NCBI RefSeq assembly: GCF_001411555.2
Contig: NC_049903.1
Coordinates: 13,311,234 to 13,375,233, forward strand
Direction: 5' to 3'
From: Juglans regia
Lineage: Eukaryota > Streptophyta > Magnoliopsida > Fagales > Juglandaceae
DNA length: 64,000 nt
Shown here piece by piece: positions 36,251 through 49,272 of the stretch. A program made the translations under genes and the position numbers. The number at the start of each line of letters is the position of its first letter. The first letter of the stretch is position 1. Below the pieces are notes generated by a model. It ran no database searches, was not told the DNA's origin, and saw only the letters and a list, made by a program, of their open reading frames with translations.

Positions 36251-37010
36251 TAGGGGTGTAAATTCAAACCGGTAAACTGGAAAATCGGTCCGGACCGGAC
36301 CGGTTTTACCGGTTTTGAACCGGTCCGGTCCGAGACCGGTTCTTAAAATGTGAAAACTGGCCAATTCCAGTCCGATTCCGGTTTAGGGATTTTTTGGACC
36401 GGACCAGACCGAACCGGACCGGTTGATAAAAAAAATATATAAAAAAAATATTTTTATATATAAGTTTTATACAAAATATTATATATATATATATATTAAT
36501 ATATTATATATATATATATATTAATATTTATTAATATATATAAGTTTTATATATAATGTATAATTATAAATTTATACATTAAATGTTAATTTATAATTTC
36601 ATATATATATTCATATATGAAATAATTTCATATTATAATTTATAAATTATTACATTAAATGTTAATACAATATATAAGTTTATAAATAATACTAATAGTC
36701 TAATATAGACTATAGACTATAGTTATACTTATAATTAATACTAAAATCTTTTACTAAAAGTTTATAACTAATACTAATATTAAATATATAATTTATAACT
36801 AATACTAATATATAACTTATAACTATACCAATAGTTTTAAAAAAACCGGAAAATCGGACTGGACCGGACCGGAAACCCGTAAAACCGGAAGTACTAGTTT
36901 ATGAGAGTAACCGGTGCGTAATCGGTTTTGGAAAATATAAAACCGGTACATACCGGTTCGGTCTTAAATTTTGTCCAAAACCGGACCGGACCGGACCGGT
37001 TACACCCCTA
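36251..37010. mobile_element. hAT MITE with GGACCG-rich ends
   Basis: The terminal inverted repeats TAGGGGTGTAA and TTACACCCCTA are perfect over 11 bp. The 8-bp target duplication ATCAGAGG is perfect (36243-36250 and 37011-37018). Subterminal regions are packed with CCGGACCGG units; the middle is over 80 percent A/T. There is no transposase. Confidence 0.92.
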
Positions 37011-37115
37011 ATCAGAGGTACCATGGGCCCCGAGCCCCCATTCTCCATTTCTACAGGAACCAGGACCGAGTCCATCTGCGTGGAGTTGCCCAGACCAAGA
37101 AACATGACATCAACA

Positions 37116-37133
37116 GTGGTTTCGTCTGTGGTA
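37116..37133 (+). promoter_or_regulatory. Gypsy primer-binding site, copy 1
   Basis: GTGGTTTCGTCTGTGG follows the LTR end directly and is a decayed form of the TTGGCGCCGTCTGTGG region that follows LTRs in Tat-lineage elements. Confidence 0.6.
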
Positions 37134-37149
37134 TTTTATTTTCTATAGT

Positions 37150-38330
37150 AGCGTGTCGTTCGCATGCCGGCAAGAACCAATGAACAAGCTGAGATGATAA
37201 GAAAACTGATGGAGGAAGTGATGGGTCTTCGTCAAGAAAATTTCTCCCTATGGAGGGCCAACGGGGACTTGGAGGGAGGCGAGCAAAGCCACCACTCCGA
37301 GTCCCGTCGAGCCCCTGAAGTAGCAGTAGCCGAAGAAGAGTAACACAGAAAGCTGCTCACCAGTGTGGAGCTACCATATAGCACTAAAGTTATGGCAGTC
37401 CCTCTCCCCCAAGATTGACGAGTATGACGGTCGAAGGATCCCCTGAAAAATCTAGAGATGTTTAAGGCCCACATGACCCTACACGGGTTCTCGGGAAAGG
37501 TCGCATGCAGGGCGTTCCCTCTCACTCTAAAGGGGACGACAAGGGCATGGTTCGAGCCACCTACCTCTTGATTATGAAATAACGACACAACGAAAGTCTG
37601 AAGTCATATACCACTCTCGGTTCAACAGTGAGTGCATGACAACAAATGACCAGGATGAAAAGATCACCTTGGCGGTTCTGTTGGGGGGGTCTGGCCCTGT
37701 AACCCCTTCATGAACTTCATTGTGGGAGTTCATGCACCGAGTCGAATGCTGAAGATACACGTAAGCCACTAATGGCCCCCCAGAAGACCGAGTTGGAAAG
37801 GGCAGACAAGAAAGTCGTCGGCCAGAGTGGCTAGGTGAGCCGATAAGGTAACAAAAAGAAGACGCCCGAGACCAAATGAACGGAGGAGCAGCCCACTTGT
37901 GGGTGGGTCGGACCGCGCACCCAACATGGTTGTGGAGAAAGAGACTCGAGCCCACAAGGCGAACAGTGACAAGGCTTTTCCCGCTCTTAGTACTACACCT
38001 ACCACAAAACCGATAGCCACTGAACAAAAGATTGCTTCATCAGAAAATGGAAGATGGAGGACTTGGAAGCTCTACTAGACCAGCGGGGTGACGAGCGGCG
38101 CGACCAATGACCTGATGACCGCACGTGGCCATGGAGAGAAGTAAGGCGAAGGGCTAGAGGGCGGCTTAGAGTGAGCCCACGCCGGAGAAGCCAGGCCAGA
38201 GGAGACGGTCCAGTGGGTGAAATTTGCAAGATAGAAGGAGGTTACGCTTGAGGCGGGACCACCTCCTCGGCAAAGAGGGTCCACGCCAAGGCTAGGTACG
38301 AGGAAGTGTTCACCCCCAACAGGGCAGTCC
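37150..38330 (+). pseudogene. Gypsy copy 1 gag
   Basis: Traces of gag (FKAHMTLHGFSGKV, LKGTTRAWFEPP) are spread over several frames with many stops, and segments present at 51364-52400 are missing. It is clearly dead. Confidence 0.7.
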
Positions 38331-38429
38331 TGATCACAAGGGCCATAACCTTCAATGAGAAGGATGAGGAGGGTATTCTACACCCTTATGACAACGCCTT
38401 AGTTGTGACCGTGTAAATCACCAACTACT

Positions 38430-38879
38430 TGACAAGAAAGGTCCTGATCAACAACAAACTTCACCGGAGACGTAATCCAGCCAATTGGAGCTATCACCAT
38501 ATCTATCCTGGCGGGGAAGGCCCTGAGAACGGTAGCTACCATGGTGGACTTTCTAGTGGTAAAGACCCCTTCCTCCTATAACACAATCCTGGGGCGACCA
38601 ACCTTGAACCACATTAGGGTGGTGTCTTCCAAATTCCACCTGAAGATGAAGTTCCTAACTCCCACAGGGGTGGACAAGATTCACAGCAAGCAGGTCCTAG
38701 CACGAGAATGCTACGTGCGGGAGCTAAAGCCTGAGGCTATCGAGGTCCGAGCTCTTGAAGGAGTGCGAGAGGATGTCGGCCCACCTCTGACTCTGACCCT
38801 GACAGAGCTGGATGAGGAATTGATGAGCAGGCCCTACGCAAGCAAAACCCAACGAACTTCTGGATTCGTAGAGACTTGA
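38430..38879 (+). pseudogene. Gypsy copy 1 protease C-terminal part and linker
   Basis: The open frame at 38541-38879 encodes VVKTPSSYNTILGRPTLNHI, the conserved C-terminal ILGRP block of the retropepsin, then the protease-RT linker. The N-terminal active-site segment seen in copy 2 is deleted. Confidence 0.78.
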
Positions 38880-39049
38880 ATGGACTGTCCAGGTGGGAAC
38901 CAAGATGGCCCTTGAATTGAGCCAATCCATAAAGCAGCTCCTAGCTGAGCACCAAGACAACTAGAGTCACGAAGAAATGCCCAGAATCAACACGTCCATC
39001 ATTAAACATCGCCTAAGTGTGGACCCTAAAGCAAAGAAGATCAAGCAAA

Positions 39050-39848
39050 AGCACCGCAGCTTCAATACGGAGAAGTACGCAACGATCGCCTAAGAGGTAG
39101 ATCGGCTCCTGGTTGCAGGGTTCATCCGGGAAGTCCACTATCCCGAGTGGCTCTCCAACGTCATCCTGGTAAAGAAGACGAGCAGGAAATGGAGGATATG
39201 TGTTGACTTCAACGACCTGAAAAAGGCCTACCTGAAGGACTACCGCGCATAAATTTAATAGTGGACTCTACGGTCGGGCACCCCCTACTCAGTTTCATCG
39301 ATGTGTATTCCGGGTACAATCATATCATAATGAACGTGGACGCTAAGGAGAAGGCAACCTTTATCATCGACCAAGGACCCTACTACTACAAAGCCATGTC
39401 GTTCGTCCTTAAGAGTGCCAGTGCAACTTATCAACGTCTGGTTAACTGGATGTTCAAAGAACAAATTGGGCGAAACAAGAAGGTCTACGTTGATGACCTC
39501 TTGGTCAAAAGTAGGAAGCCCGAGCAGCATCTCGCCTATCTTCGGGAAGCCTTTGCAGTGTCGAGGAAGTATAAGATGAAGCTCAACCCGCTAAAGTGTG
39601 CCTTTAGTGTCGAGTCGGGGAAGCTCTTGGGCTTCATTGTCTCAGAATGGGGAATTGAGAGCAACCCCGAGAAGGTCAAGGTGATAGTGGACATGCCGCC
39701 GCCACGAAAGATCAATGAGGTTTATAGGTTGGTAGGGAGAGTGGCTGCCCTGAGCCGCTTCATCGCAGGGCCGACTGACCATGCTGCCTTCCCTTTTTCA
39801 AGGTCCATAGAAAGGTATAGGAGTGGGATGACGAGTGTAGCGGACTAA
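39050..39848 (+). pseudogene. Gypsy copy 1 reverse transcriptase
   Basis: The open frame 39261-39848 retains FIDVYSGYNHIIMNVDAKEK, AMSFVLKSASATYQRLVN and the catalytic YVDDLLVKS, then GFIVSEWGIESNPEKV. The upstream part (39050-39255) has stops. Copy 2 has YMDD at the same site. Confidence 0.85.
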
Positions 39849-40184
39849 AAGAGTATTTGGCCCACCCACAACTTCTTAGCCAGACCGAGTCGTGGGAAGA
39901 CTTGATTGTATACCTGGTAGTGACCCTAAATGCCGTGTCTACTGTCCTAGTCCATAACGAGGGAGTAAACCAATGACCCGTCTATTACACGAGTCATGCT
40001 TTTCAGGGAATCGAGGCTAGGTACCCCCGAATAGAGATGTTCGCGTTAGTCATCACCAAAAGACGGCTGATGCCATATTTCCAAGCCCACTCGACGAAAG
40101 TACTCACGAAAGTGCTCAAATAGTTGACACACCGGCCATTGGGATCAACGTGAACATCATAAAGTTCCTCGAAGGGGGCAGGCT

Positions 40185-41550
40185 ATAACGCCTCTATCTC
40201 GAAGGTTCGGAGAGTTAGCTATTAATACCTAAAATCAACTTAAATAACACAACTATAAAATCCAGAAAATCCCATAAAATATTAATCCATTTAATCAATC
40301 CAAAAATCTAAGTTCCTCCATGGGGACAATAAAGAAATTCTCAACAACATATATTAGAAATCCTCCAAAAACTCAAAATTATCCTTAACTCGTCAAATCA
40401 AAATACACGAAAAATAAAATCAGCTTACTAACAACGACTCTCAAATAAGCACTTGTACTCTTAGACACTTATTCCACTTTAAACATCACACCTTACTAAA
40501 ACTTCCTACCCTTGTTCTCCAGCTGAACCATCAAAATTATCTAAAAAATATATGGAGATAAGGGGTGAGTTATCAATAACTCAGTAAGCATAGAACATAT
40601 ACTAGTGTGTAAACATGAGCATTTACAAAGTTCAGAATGCAGAACAAAAATATTTTCTTTCAAAATGCAGAATCAGAATAATGTTTTCAAAATGTAGTGT
40701 CACAATATGTTATCAAAAATATCAGAGCGAAAATTCGAAAATATTCATAATCAAAATCCATTTGGCATAGCATAAACTGAAACATCACATCTTATCTTAT
40801 CATATCAGAGCAAATACTATATTTAACCCCCGTGGTAGGGTTGTGCAAATCCCGGTAGCTAACCGAGCATAAACAGAATGTGAATCTTTCCCTTATTCAT
40901 TCTCAGTGTGTACATAGGAAATACCATGTAAAAAACCACTTTGTTTCCAAAGTGGGTGCACCAGAAACAAAAAAGTTGGTACCAACCCGAACAGAGGCCA
41001 CAGTTTTACACCCGTGGTAAGGTCAGAAAGGAACAGAAACAGAATGTTATGCCAAAGGTTTTAAGAAATCACATCAAATCATATTAGAGTACATAAAATC
41101 TTCAGACCAGAACAAAATCATATCACAACAAAATTTATGCACAAAATTTCATATTTTCTCTCTTTTTCAAAGTTCAGAAACAGAATGTCAAAAATAAGCT
41201 CATGTCTACACCAGTCATGACAGAAAATAATTTCTTCTTAAACAGAATCTCATGAGTAATGCAGAACAAATAACTGAGGCAGTTCAAATTTATTTTCATA
41301 ATCAAATTTGTATATTTTCCAAAAATCAATCTCAGCTCATTTTATTTTAATGCAAAGTCTAGCATAGGAACCTCGCTTACCTGGACTAGTTAGCTTTTTC
41401 ATAATTTTCCTAAAAAATATCAAACAATAATTAATTGTCACCTATAAAAAAAAATCACGTAATTCTCGTAATTTCCAATTAATCTCATATTTCAATATTT
41501 AATCCTAAACTTCCAAAATAACCTATTTTAATCATTCACTATCTAAAAAT
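40185..41550 (-). repeat. Unclassified insertion, possibly a solo LTR
   Basis: A non-coding 1.37-kb segment interrupts gypsy copy 1 and the array. On the minus strand it ends GATAGAGGCGTTATA, resembling the GGCGTTACA ends of chromovirus-type LTRs. It also contains TGAGTTATTGATAACTCACCCC (an imperfect palindrome). No partner LTR or coding region is present, so the class is uncertain. Confidence 0.4.
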
Positions 41551-41552
41551 CC

Positions 41553-41676
41553 TTTTATCGAATTCACATAAAGATGAATTCATTGTACTTAAATGATATA
41601 ATTGCAGACAACTGCGGATTAGCATGGTCTAGTAAAGTTAGTTTTTTAATTCTCATACAATATGAGTGTGTAATGA
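41553..41676. repeat. Array module tail fragment
   Basis: The end of a module (TATCGAATTCACATAAAGATG through CTCATACAATATGAGTG) lies between two insertions. It shows that the insertions broke an originally continuous array. Confidence 0.85.
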
Positions 41677-42873
41677 TTTTTTTTTTTGATGGAAATAGTC
41701 TCATTTCATTAATGAAAACGAAGTTACAAATGTGACTTAATACATGGACAAATCCAAACTATAAGCCAACTACGCCTAAGCTCTAGGGCTTCCCCACACA
41801 CAAATTCCTTTGTAGCGAACATTGTCTTAACTTCTCAATAAACTATCTCCAAACAGAGAAAGCGTTCTGTAAACAGAACTAGAAGGCCCCTCTATCCTCC
41901 TAGGGAGGAAAAGTACGGGACACTACTATGGATACTAAATCCAATAGCCTATTTCTATTTTATTAAAACCTAAAAACAACAATAAACCAAATAAAGCACA
42001 TTAACTAACAACTACTAACTAACAACTAAACTACAAAGCCACAAGCCTCGGTGTGACCTGGACGACACGCCCACCGCAAGCATCGGCATCTCGAGTCCTG
42101 ATGGCACGCGCACCCAACTCACGCACGGACACAACAGCCTCCACTACGCAGGTAGCACCTACGCGCGAACACTGGTCGTACGATATCACTGGCCATGACA
42201 TCGCCCCCCACTCTCGAATAACTCTTGCCCCAGATTGCGTACGATCCAAAGGCACAACACCTCACTTGGGTCAACAAAAGAACACAAGAACACAAAAACA
42301 GACGCTACACAATACTGGAATAGAACAAAAATAGAGAACCAAATCGAATGAACAATGCACGATGCGACGACAGTGGCGCGTGCAGGGTGCTAGTCACTCT
42401 GGGAGGAAAACCGCCGGTCACTCGTGGAAGCCCCGGAGTCAAGGAGGCTAGAGAAGCTGAGCGTGGCATTGGCAGAGGGCTCCGCGGTGGTGCGTGATGA
42501 GCACGCGTCAATGAGATCACGAACTTCGTCCCGCGCGTGCGAGCTACGCTCCACTCTGATGAACGTCGTATTTGGTGGACTTGAAGATCGGTGGCTGGTC
42601 TTCATCCCGGTGGGGTGCGTGTAGGAGGTAGGCGGCTGCAAAGACCCGAATGGCGATCCTCCCTTATTCGGCCTGAAAAACAAAACAAAATAAAAACACT
42701 ACACAGAGATAAAACTGGACAGACGAAAAGAGGTAGGGGAAGGAGAAAGAGGGGGGAGGAGCCAGAGCTCCCACCCCCTTTCGATTCAATCTGGAGCTTT
42801 AGGGTTTAGAGAGAAGGAAGAGGTTTTTTTTTTAGAGAGAGAAGGGGCTTGAAATTCCCCTTAACATTTGTTG
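41677..42873 (-). mobile_element. Poly(A) retroposon, 1.2 kb, with target duplication
   Basis: A T11 run at 41677 (poly-A tail on the minus strand) and a 13-bp target duplication with one mismatch, GAGTGTGTAATGA (41664-41676) and GAGTGTTTAATGA (42874-42886), show target-primed insertion. The minus strand starts with a CT-rich leader (CTCTCTAAACCCTAAAG), then a GC-rich centre with ORFs of 97 and 71 codons. A long 3' UTR-like part contains AATAAAATAG signals. There is no RT. It could be a retroposed transcript or a non-autonomous LINE. Confidence 0.75.
42390..42683 (-). CDS. ORF within the retroposon, unknown product
   Basis: A 97-codon Ser/Pro/Thr-rich ORF (FFRPNKGGSPFGSLQPP) is the longest reading frame of the retroposon. 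It begins close to a TTTTGTTTTTCAG acceptor-like sequence. No domain is recognised; it may not be translated. Confidence 0.25.
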   Translation of the reverse strand: MFFRPNKGGSPFGSLQPPTSYTHPTGMKTSHRSSSPPNTTFIRVERSSHARDEVRDLIDACSSRTTAEPSANATLSFSSLLDSGASTSDRRFSSQSD

Positions 42874-42884
42874 GAGTGTTTAAT

Positions 42885-44297
42885 GAATTAGAGATTGTAA
42901 TTAAATATTTGTGGAGTGTGTCGCGGATTTAGTTGGTTAGCCATTGTCAGAAAAGAATACTTAGAGTGGAGATTGTCAAAAGAAAAACTCTCTCGTTGAA
43001 GATCTTTTAGTGAAATCAAGGTATGAGATTCTTTATTATGTTATGTTATAATAATATTGTCTTGATAATTTTTTTTTTCCTGTATATTATCTTATATTGG
43101 TGTCATATAGATTAGACTATGTTAGTTGTTTTCCTTTTCTTCACTTTCTTCACTCAATTCTTACGATGGATCTCATTGGTGCCCAGGTATTTATTTTGGA
43201 TTAAGCAATTTGCATTATCACTCATGCATAATATAATACTATGATTGAGGTTAGTTTATCTATAAACTTTTATATGAATATGGCACATATTTTTAAATAG
43301 ACAAGTCATAGGAGGTCAAAATGGCTATAGCCTTTTATTAAACCGCAAGGGTTGGCAATTATGTGCCTACCCTCCCTGATTTTTTCATATCACATATTTA
43401 TCATTAATCTTTTGTTCACTTTCTTCTTCTAACATTTTCTCCACGCCTCGCTTCTTCCCGTCCTTCTTCTCTTTGCCATTTTCACTCTCGTCTTCTTCTT
43501 CTCCTTCTATTTTTTCCCATCTTCCTCTGTTTCCTCGTGTTCTTCCTCTTCATCTTCACCTTCTTGATCATCCTTTTCTTCTGGTTCTTCTTCCTCTCCT
43601 CCTCTTTCCCCTCCTCCTCTTCCTTTTCATTTTCCTGTACTTACTCATCCTTTAAAAGGGTGAAACAGCAGCACCCATGAAGATATTATGTTGGTGCAAT
43701 AGAGGTATGTATTTCTTTATTCCATTATGTTTTTAATATTCTAATGTTGGTATGAAACAACATATTCTTTCTTTTTAGTTAAATCTTAGGATTGGTCAAA
43801 TTTAGAATGTACACCAATCAAAATATGATACAAAAAATAGGAAAAAAAAAAGTCGAAACGAAAACCACAAATCCATAGCCACTAACAATATTTAAAACAA
43901 CAAAGCCCGCCATCATGGTTCCATGACATCACCATCACCACAAACAATATTCAAAATCAAAGCACACCACTAAGGCCACACCACTGACACAACAAATAAT
44001 ATTCAAAACTTTGAAATCAATTCCAACATCACAAATAATATTAAAAACTACAAATCTATTTAAAACTCCACTATTGAAGTACAAGTAATCCAACACCACT
44101 TATCCTATTATAAGGTACAAATCTACTAAAACTCATTCTCTCGATTGCATTTAAGGTGACTTTAACACCACTAGTCCAACACATTGACACATAAAGATGA
44201 TTTCGCTCCATGTAAATGAAACAACTGTGGACAACTGCGGATTAACATGGTCTAGTAGAGTTAATTTTTTAATTCTCATAGAATATGACTGTACGAT
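42885..44297. repeat. Array module 8 (A type), start of block 2
   Basis: The C/T tract lies at about 43415-43655. It begins just inside the right target duplication of the retroposon 41677-42873. Confidence 0.85.
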
Positions 44298-45569
44298 GAA
44301 TTAGAGATTGTAATGTAATATTTGTGGAGTGTGCTCTGGATTTATTTGGTTATCTAACGTTAGAAAATAGTACTTAGAGTGGAGATTGTCAATAGAAAAA
44401 CTCTCCCGTTGAAGATCTTTTAGTGCAATCTTATATTGGTGTCATATAGACTATGTTAGTTGTTTTCATATGATGCACTTTTTTCACTCAACTATTATGA
44501 TGGATCTCATTGGTGTCTAGATATTTATTTTAGATTAAAAAATTCATGCAAAATATAATACTATGCTTGAAGTGAGTTTATCTATAAACTTTTATATTAA
44601 TATAGTACATATTTTTAAATAGATATCTCTTAGATGGTCAAAATGGCTATAACCTTTTATGAACTCCCAACGGATAACAATTACGTGCCAGTCTTCCCTG
44701 ATTGTTTCATTTAACATATTTGTTGATAATCTTTTGTCCACTTTCTTTTTCTTACAATCGCTTCTTCACATCATCCTTCTCTTTGCCCTTTTCACTCTCT
44801 TCCTCATTGCTTTCTTCTTCTTCATCTTTTCCTCTGTTTCCTCATCTTCTTCCTTTTCATCTTCCCCTTCTTCTCCATCCTTTTCATCTAGTTCTTCTTC
44901 CTTTCTCCTCCATTTCCTCCTCCTACTCTCTTCCTCTTCTAATCTTATTGTACTTGCTCTTCCTTTTCATCTACCTCTTCCTCTTCTTCTTCTTCTTCTT
45001 CTTCTTCTTCTCCTTTCTATATTAAAGGGTGGAACAACAACATCCACGAAGATTTTTTTTGAAGTTTGCAATGTACACCAATCAACATAGGATAAAAAAA
45101 ATAGGAAAATAAAAAGCAGCCACAAAACCAACACCACAAATCCATAGCCACTAACAATATTCAAAATAACTAAGCCCGCCACCATGGCTCCATGACATCA
45201 CCACCAGCACAAACAATACTCAAAATCAAAGTACACAACTATGGCCACACCACCAACACGACAAATAATATTCATAACCTTGAAAATAATACCAACAACA
45301 CAAATACTATCTAAAGCTACAAATCTATTTAAAACTCCACCATTGAAGTAACCAGACTCAACCACCACTTATCCAACATAAGGTACAACTCTACTAAATC
45401 TCATTCTCTCGATATGAATTTAAGGTGACTTCAAGATGACCTGACCAATATATTGAATTCACATAAAGATTAATTCACTCCACTTAAATGATACATCTGC
45501 AGACAACTGCAGATTAGCATGGTCTAGGAGAGTTAGTTTTTTAAATCTCGTACAATATGAGTGTACAAT
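44298..45569. repeat. Array module 9 (B type)
   Basis: The C/T tract lies at about 44740-45022, with a pure (CTT)n stretch at 44987-45012. The TTGGTGCAATAGAGG block after the tract is deleted. Confidence 0.85.
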
Positions 45570-46910
45570 GAATTAGAGATTGCATTGGAATATTTGTGGA
45601 GTGTGTCGTGGATTTAGTTGGTTGTCCACTGTTAGAAAAGAATACTTAGAGTGGAAATTGTCAAAAGAAAAACTCTCTCGTTGAAGATCTTTTAGTGAAA
45701 TCAAGGTATGAGATTTTATTATGTTATGTTATAATAATATTGTCTTGACAATTTTTTTTCTATATATTATCTTATATTGGTGTCATATAGACTAGACTAT
45801 GTTAGTTTTTTTTTTTTTCCTTTTCTTCACTTTCTTCACTCAATTCTTACGATGGATCTCATTGGTGCCCATATATTTATTTTGGATTAAGCAATTTGCA
45901 TTATCAGTCATGCAGAATATAATACTATGATTGAGGTGAGTTGATCTATAAACTTTTAGATGAATATGGTACATATTTTTTAATAGAGAAGTCATAGGAG
46001 GTCGAAATGGCTATAGTCTTTTATTAACCCGCAAGGGTTGGCAATTATGTGCCTACTCTCCCTGATTTTTTCATATCACATATTTATCATTAATCTTTTG
46101 TCCACTTTCTTCTTCTCACATTTTCTCCACACCTCGCTTCTTCCCGTCCTTCTTCTATTTGCCATTTTCACTGTTGTCATCTTCTTCTCCTTCCCTTTTT
46201 TCCCATCTTCCTCTGGTTCCTCATGTTCTTCCTCTTCATATTTTTGCCTTCTTGATCATCCTTTTCTTCCGGTTCTTCTTCCTCTCCTTTTTCCCCTCCT
46301 CCTTTTCCTCTTCATCTTCTTGTACTTACTCTTTCTTTAAAACGGTGAAACAGCCCCCAAGAAGATATTATGTTGGTGCGATAGAGGTGTATGTATTTCT
46401 TTATTCCATTATGCTAATAATATTCTAATGTTGGTATTTGTTCGTTCTTTTTAGTAAAATCTTATGATTGCTCAACAAATCCATAACCACTAACAATATT
46501 CAAAACAACAAAGCCCGCCACTTTGGTTCCATGACATCACCACCACCACCACCACAGACAATACTCAAAATCGAAGCAAACCACTAAGGCCACACCACCG
46601 ACGCAAGAAATAATATTCATAACTTTGAAATCAATACCAACATCACAAATAATATTAAAAACTACAAATCTATTTAAACTCCACTGTTGAAGTACAAGGA
46701 ATCCAACACCACTTACCCATTATAAGGTACAAATCTACTAAAACTCATTCTCTTGATATATATTTAAGGTGACTTTAACACCACCTGTCCAACACATCGA
46801 CGCATAAAGATGATTTCTCTCCATGTAAATGATACAATTGTGGACAACTGCGGATTATCATGGTCTAGTAGAGTTAATTTTTTAATTCTCATAGAATATG
46901 AGTGTACAAT
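45570..46910. repeat. Array module 10 (A type)
   Basis: The C/T tract lies at about 46105-46335. The block between the tract and CACTAACAATATTC is shortened. Confidence 0.85.
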
Positions 46911-48424
46911 GAATTAGAGATTGTAATGTAATATTTGTGGAATGTGCCATGGATTTAGTTGGTTATCTACCGTCAGAAAAGAATACTTAGAGTGGAGATT
47001 GTCGAAAGCAAAACTCTCCCATTGAAGATTTTTTAGTGCAATCAAGGTATGTGATTATTTATTACGTAGTGTTATAATAATATTGTTTTGATAGTTTTTT
47101 TTTTCCCGGTATAAGTATCTTATATTGGAGTCACTATGTTAGTTGTTTTCCTATTCTTTACTATGTTTCACTCAACTCTTATGATGGATCTCATTGGTGC
47201 CAAGGTATTTATTTTGGATTAGCCAATTTCCATTATCACTCATAATGAATACAATACTATGTTTGAGTAGAATTTATTTATAAATTTTGTATTAATGGTA
47301 AATATTTTTAGATAGACTTGTCTTAGGACTTCAAAATGGCTATAGCCTTTTATTAACCCACAAGGGTTGTAATTACGTGCCCACTCTCCCTGATTTTTTC
47401 ATATAACATATTTATTGTTAATCTTTTCTCCTCCTTTCTTTTTCTCACATTCTCTCTACGACTCGCTTCTTCACGCCCTCCTCCTTTGACATTTTCACTC
47501 TCTTGTCTTCTTCTTCTCCTTCATCTTTTTCTCATATTCCTTTGTTTCCTCCTTGTCTTCTTTCTCTTCATTTTCCCTTTCTTCCAATTCTTCCTCCTCT
47601 CCTCCGCTTCCAGTTCCTCCTTCTCTTCTTCTTCATCTTCTTGTACTTACTCTTCCTTTACATCTTCCTTTTCCTGTTATTCTATTTCTACTTCTCCATT
47701 GTATATTTAAAGGGTTGAACAGCTCCCAGAAGATATTTTGTTGGTACAATAGAGGTATGGATTTCTTTATTCCAATATGCTTGAATAATATTCTAATGTT
47801 GGTATGAAACAATAAATTCTTTCTTTTTTGTGAAATCTTATGATTGCTCAAATTTGCAATGTACAACAATCAAAATATGATACAAAAAATAGGGGGAAAA
47901 AAAGTCACAGAACCAACAACACAACTCTATAACCACTAACAATATTCAAAACAACAAAGCCCACCACTATGGCTCCATGATATCACCACCACCACAAACA
48001 ATACTCAAAATCAAAGCATACCACCATGGCCACCCCATTGACACAACAAATAATATTCATAACTTTGCAATCAATACCAACATCGCAAATAATATTTAAA
48101 ACTCTACATCTATTTAAAAATAAACTATTGAAGTACAATGAATCCAACACCACTTACCTAGCATAAGTTACAAATCTACTAAAGCTTATTCTCTTGTGTA
48201 TTTAAGATGACTTCAAGATCATCTGTCCAACATATTGAATTCACTCCACTTAAATATGACTTCTCTCGATGTGTATTTAAGGTGACTTGCATATCTCCTG
48301 TCTAACATATCGAATTCCCATAAATATGATTTCATTCTAATTAAATGATACAATTGCATACAACTGCAGATTAGCATGCTTTAGTAAAGTTAGTTTTTTA
48401 ATTCTCATACAATATGAGTGTAAA
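46911..48424. repeat. Array module 11 (C type)
   Basis: The C/T tract lies at about 47425-47700. It shares with module 6 the TAAATATGACTTC duplication near its end. Confidence 0.85.
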
Positions 48425-49272
48425 TCAGAGGTTGAAACATAATATTTGTTAAGTCTATTGTGTATTTAGTTCGTTATCCAACGTCAGAAAAGAAAACTTA
48501 GAGTTGAGATTATCAAAAGAAAAACTCTCCTGTTTAAGATCTTTCAATACAATCAAGGTATGAAACAATGTGTTCTTTTCTTTTAGTTAAATCTTATGAT
48601 TGCTCAAATTTGCAATGTAAACCAATCAAAATATGATACGGAAAATAGGGAAAAAAACAATGACTAAACCAACACCAAAAATCTAGAACCACTAACAATA
48701 TTCAGAACTAAAAAGCTCGCCACCATGGTTCCATGACATCAACATTTCCACAAAATTACTCAAAATCAATGTTATTACAAATAATATGTAGTTATTACAA
48801 ATAATATGTAAAACTACAAATCTATTTAAACCACCACTATTGATATGCTAAAACTTATTTCTCTCGATATGTATTTAAGGTGACTTCAACACCACTTGCC
48901 CAACATATCGAATTCACATAAAGATGATTTCATAAGAACTAAAAAGCTCGCCACCATGGTTCCATGACATCAACATTTCCACAAAATTACTCAAAATCAA
49001 AGTACACCACTATGGCCACAACAAATAATATTCATAACTTTGAAATCAATGTTATTACAAATAATATGTAAAATTGCAAATCTATTTAAACCACCACTAT
49101 TGATATACTAAAACTTATTTCTCTTGATATGTATTTAAGGTGACTTCAACACCACCTGTTCAACATATCGTATTCACATAAAGATGATTTCAATCCACTT
49201 AAATGATAGAACTGCGGATTAGAATGGTCTAGTAAAGTAAGTTTTTAATTCTCATACAATATGAATGTGCAA
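48425..49272. repeat. Array short module 11c with internal tandem duplication
   Basis: This is the counterpart of the short tractless unit 33647-34304 but about 190 bp longer. A segment beginning GAACTAAAAAGCTCGCC is tandemly repeated at about 48707-48933 and 48934-49180. Confidence 0.85.

Larger units (their letters stand above)
35699..37115 (+). repeat. LTR of gypsy copy 1, interrupted by a hAT MITE
   Basis: It aligns with 50607-51258. After removal of the 760-bp MITE and its target duplication, about 650 bp remain. A TATA box (TATAAATAC, 36130-36138) is followed by CTTGATAGATTGTTTCTTTC, conserved between the copies. Confidence 0.8.
35699..40180 (+). mobile_element. Tat-type Ty3/gypsy element, copy 1 (truncated)
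   Basis: The order is LTR, primer site, decayed gag (37150-38330), protease, RT, then an RNase H stub. It breaks off at about 40180, at a point equivalent to 58140 in copy 2, after an internal deletion. Stops are frequent. The 3' half and 3' LTR are absent. Confidence 0.82.

Noticed and set aside
37572..38284. Overlapping minus-strand ORFs opposite gypsy gag
   Set aside because: Shadow frames of the plus-strand gag, which has recognisable motifs.
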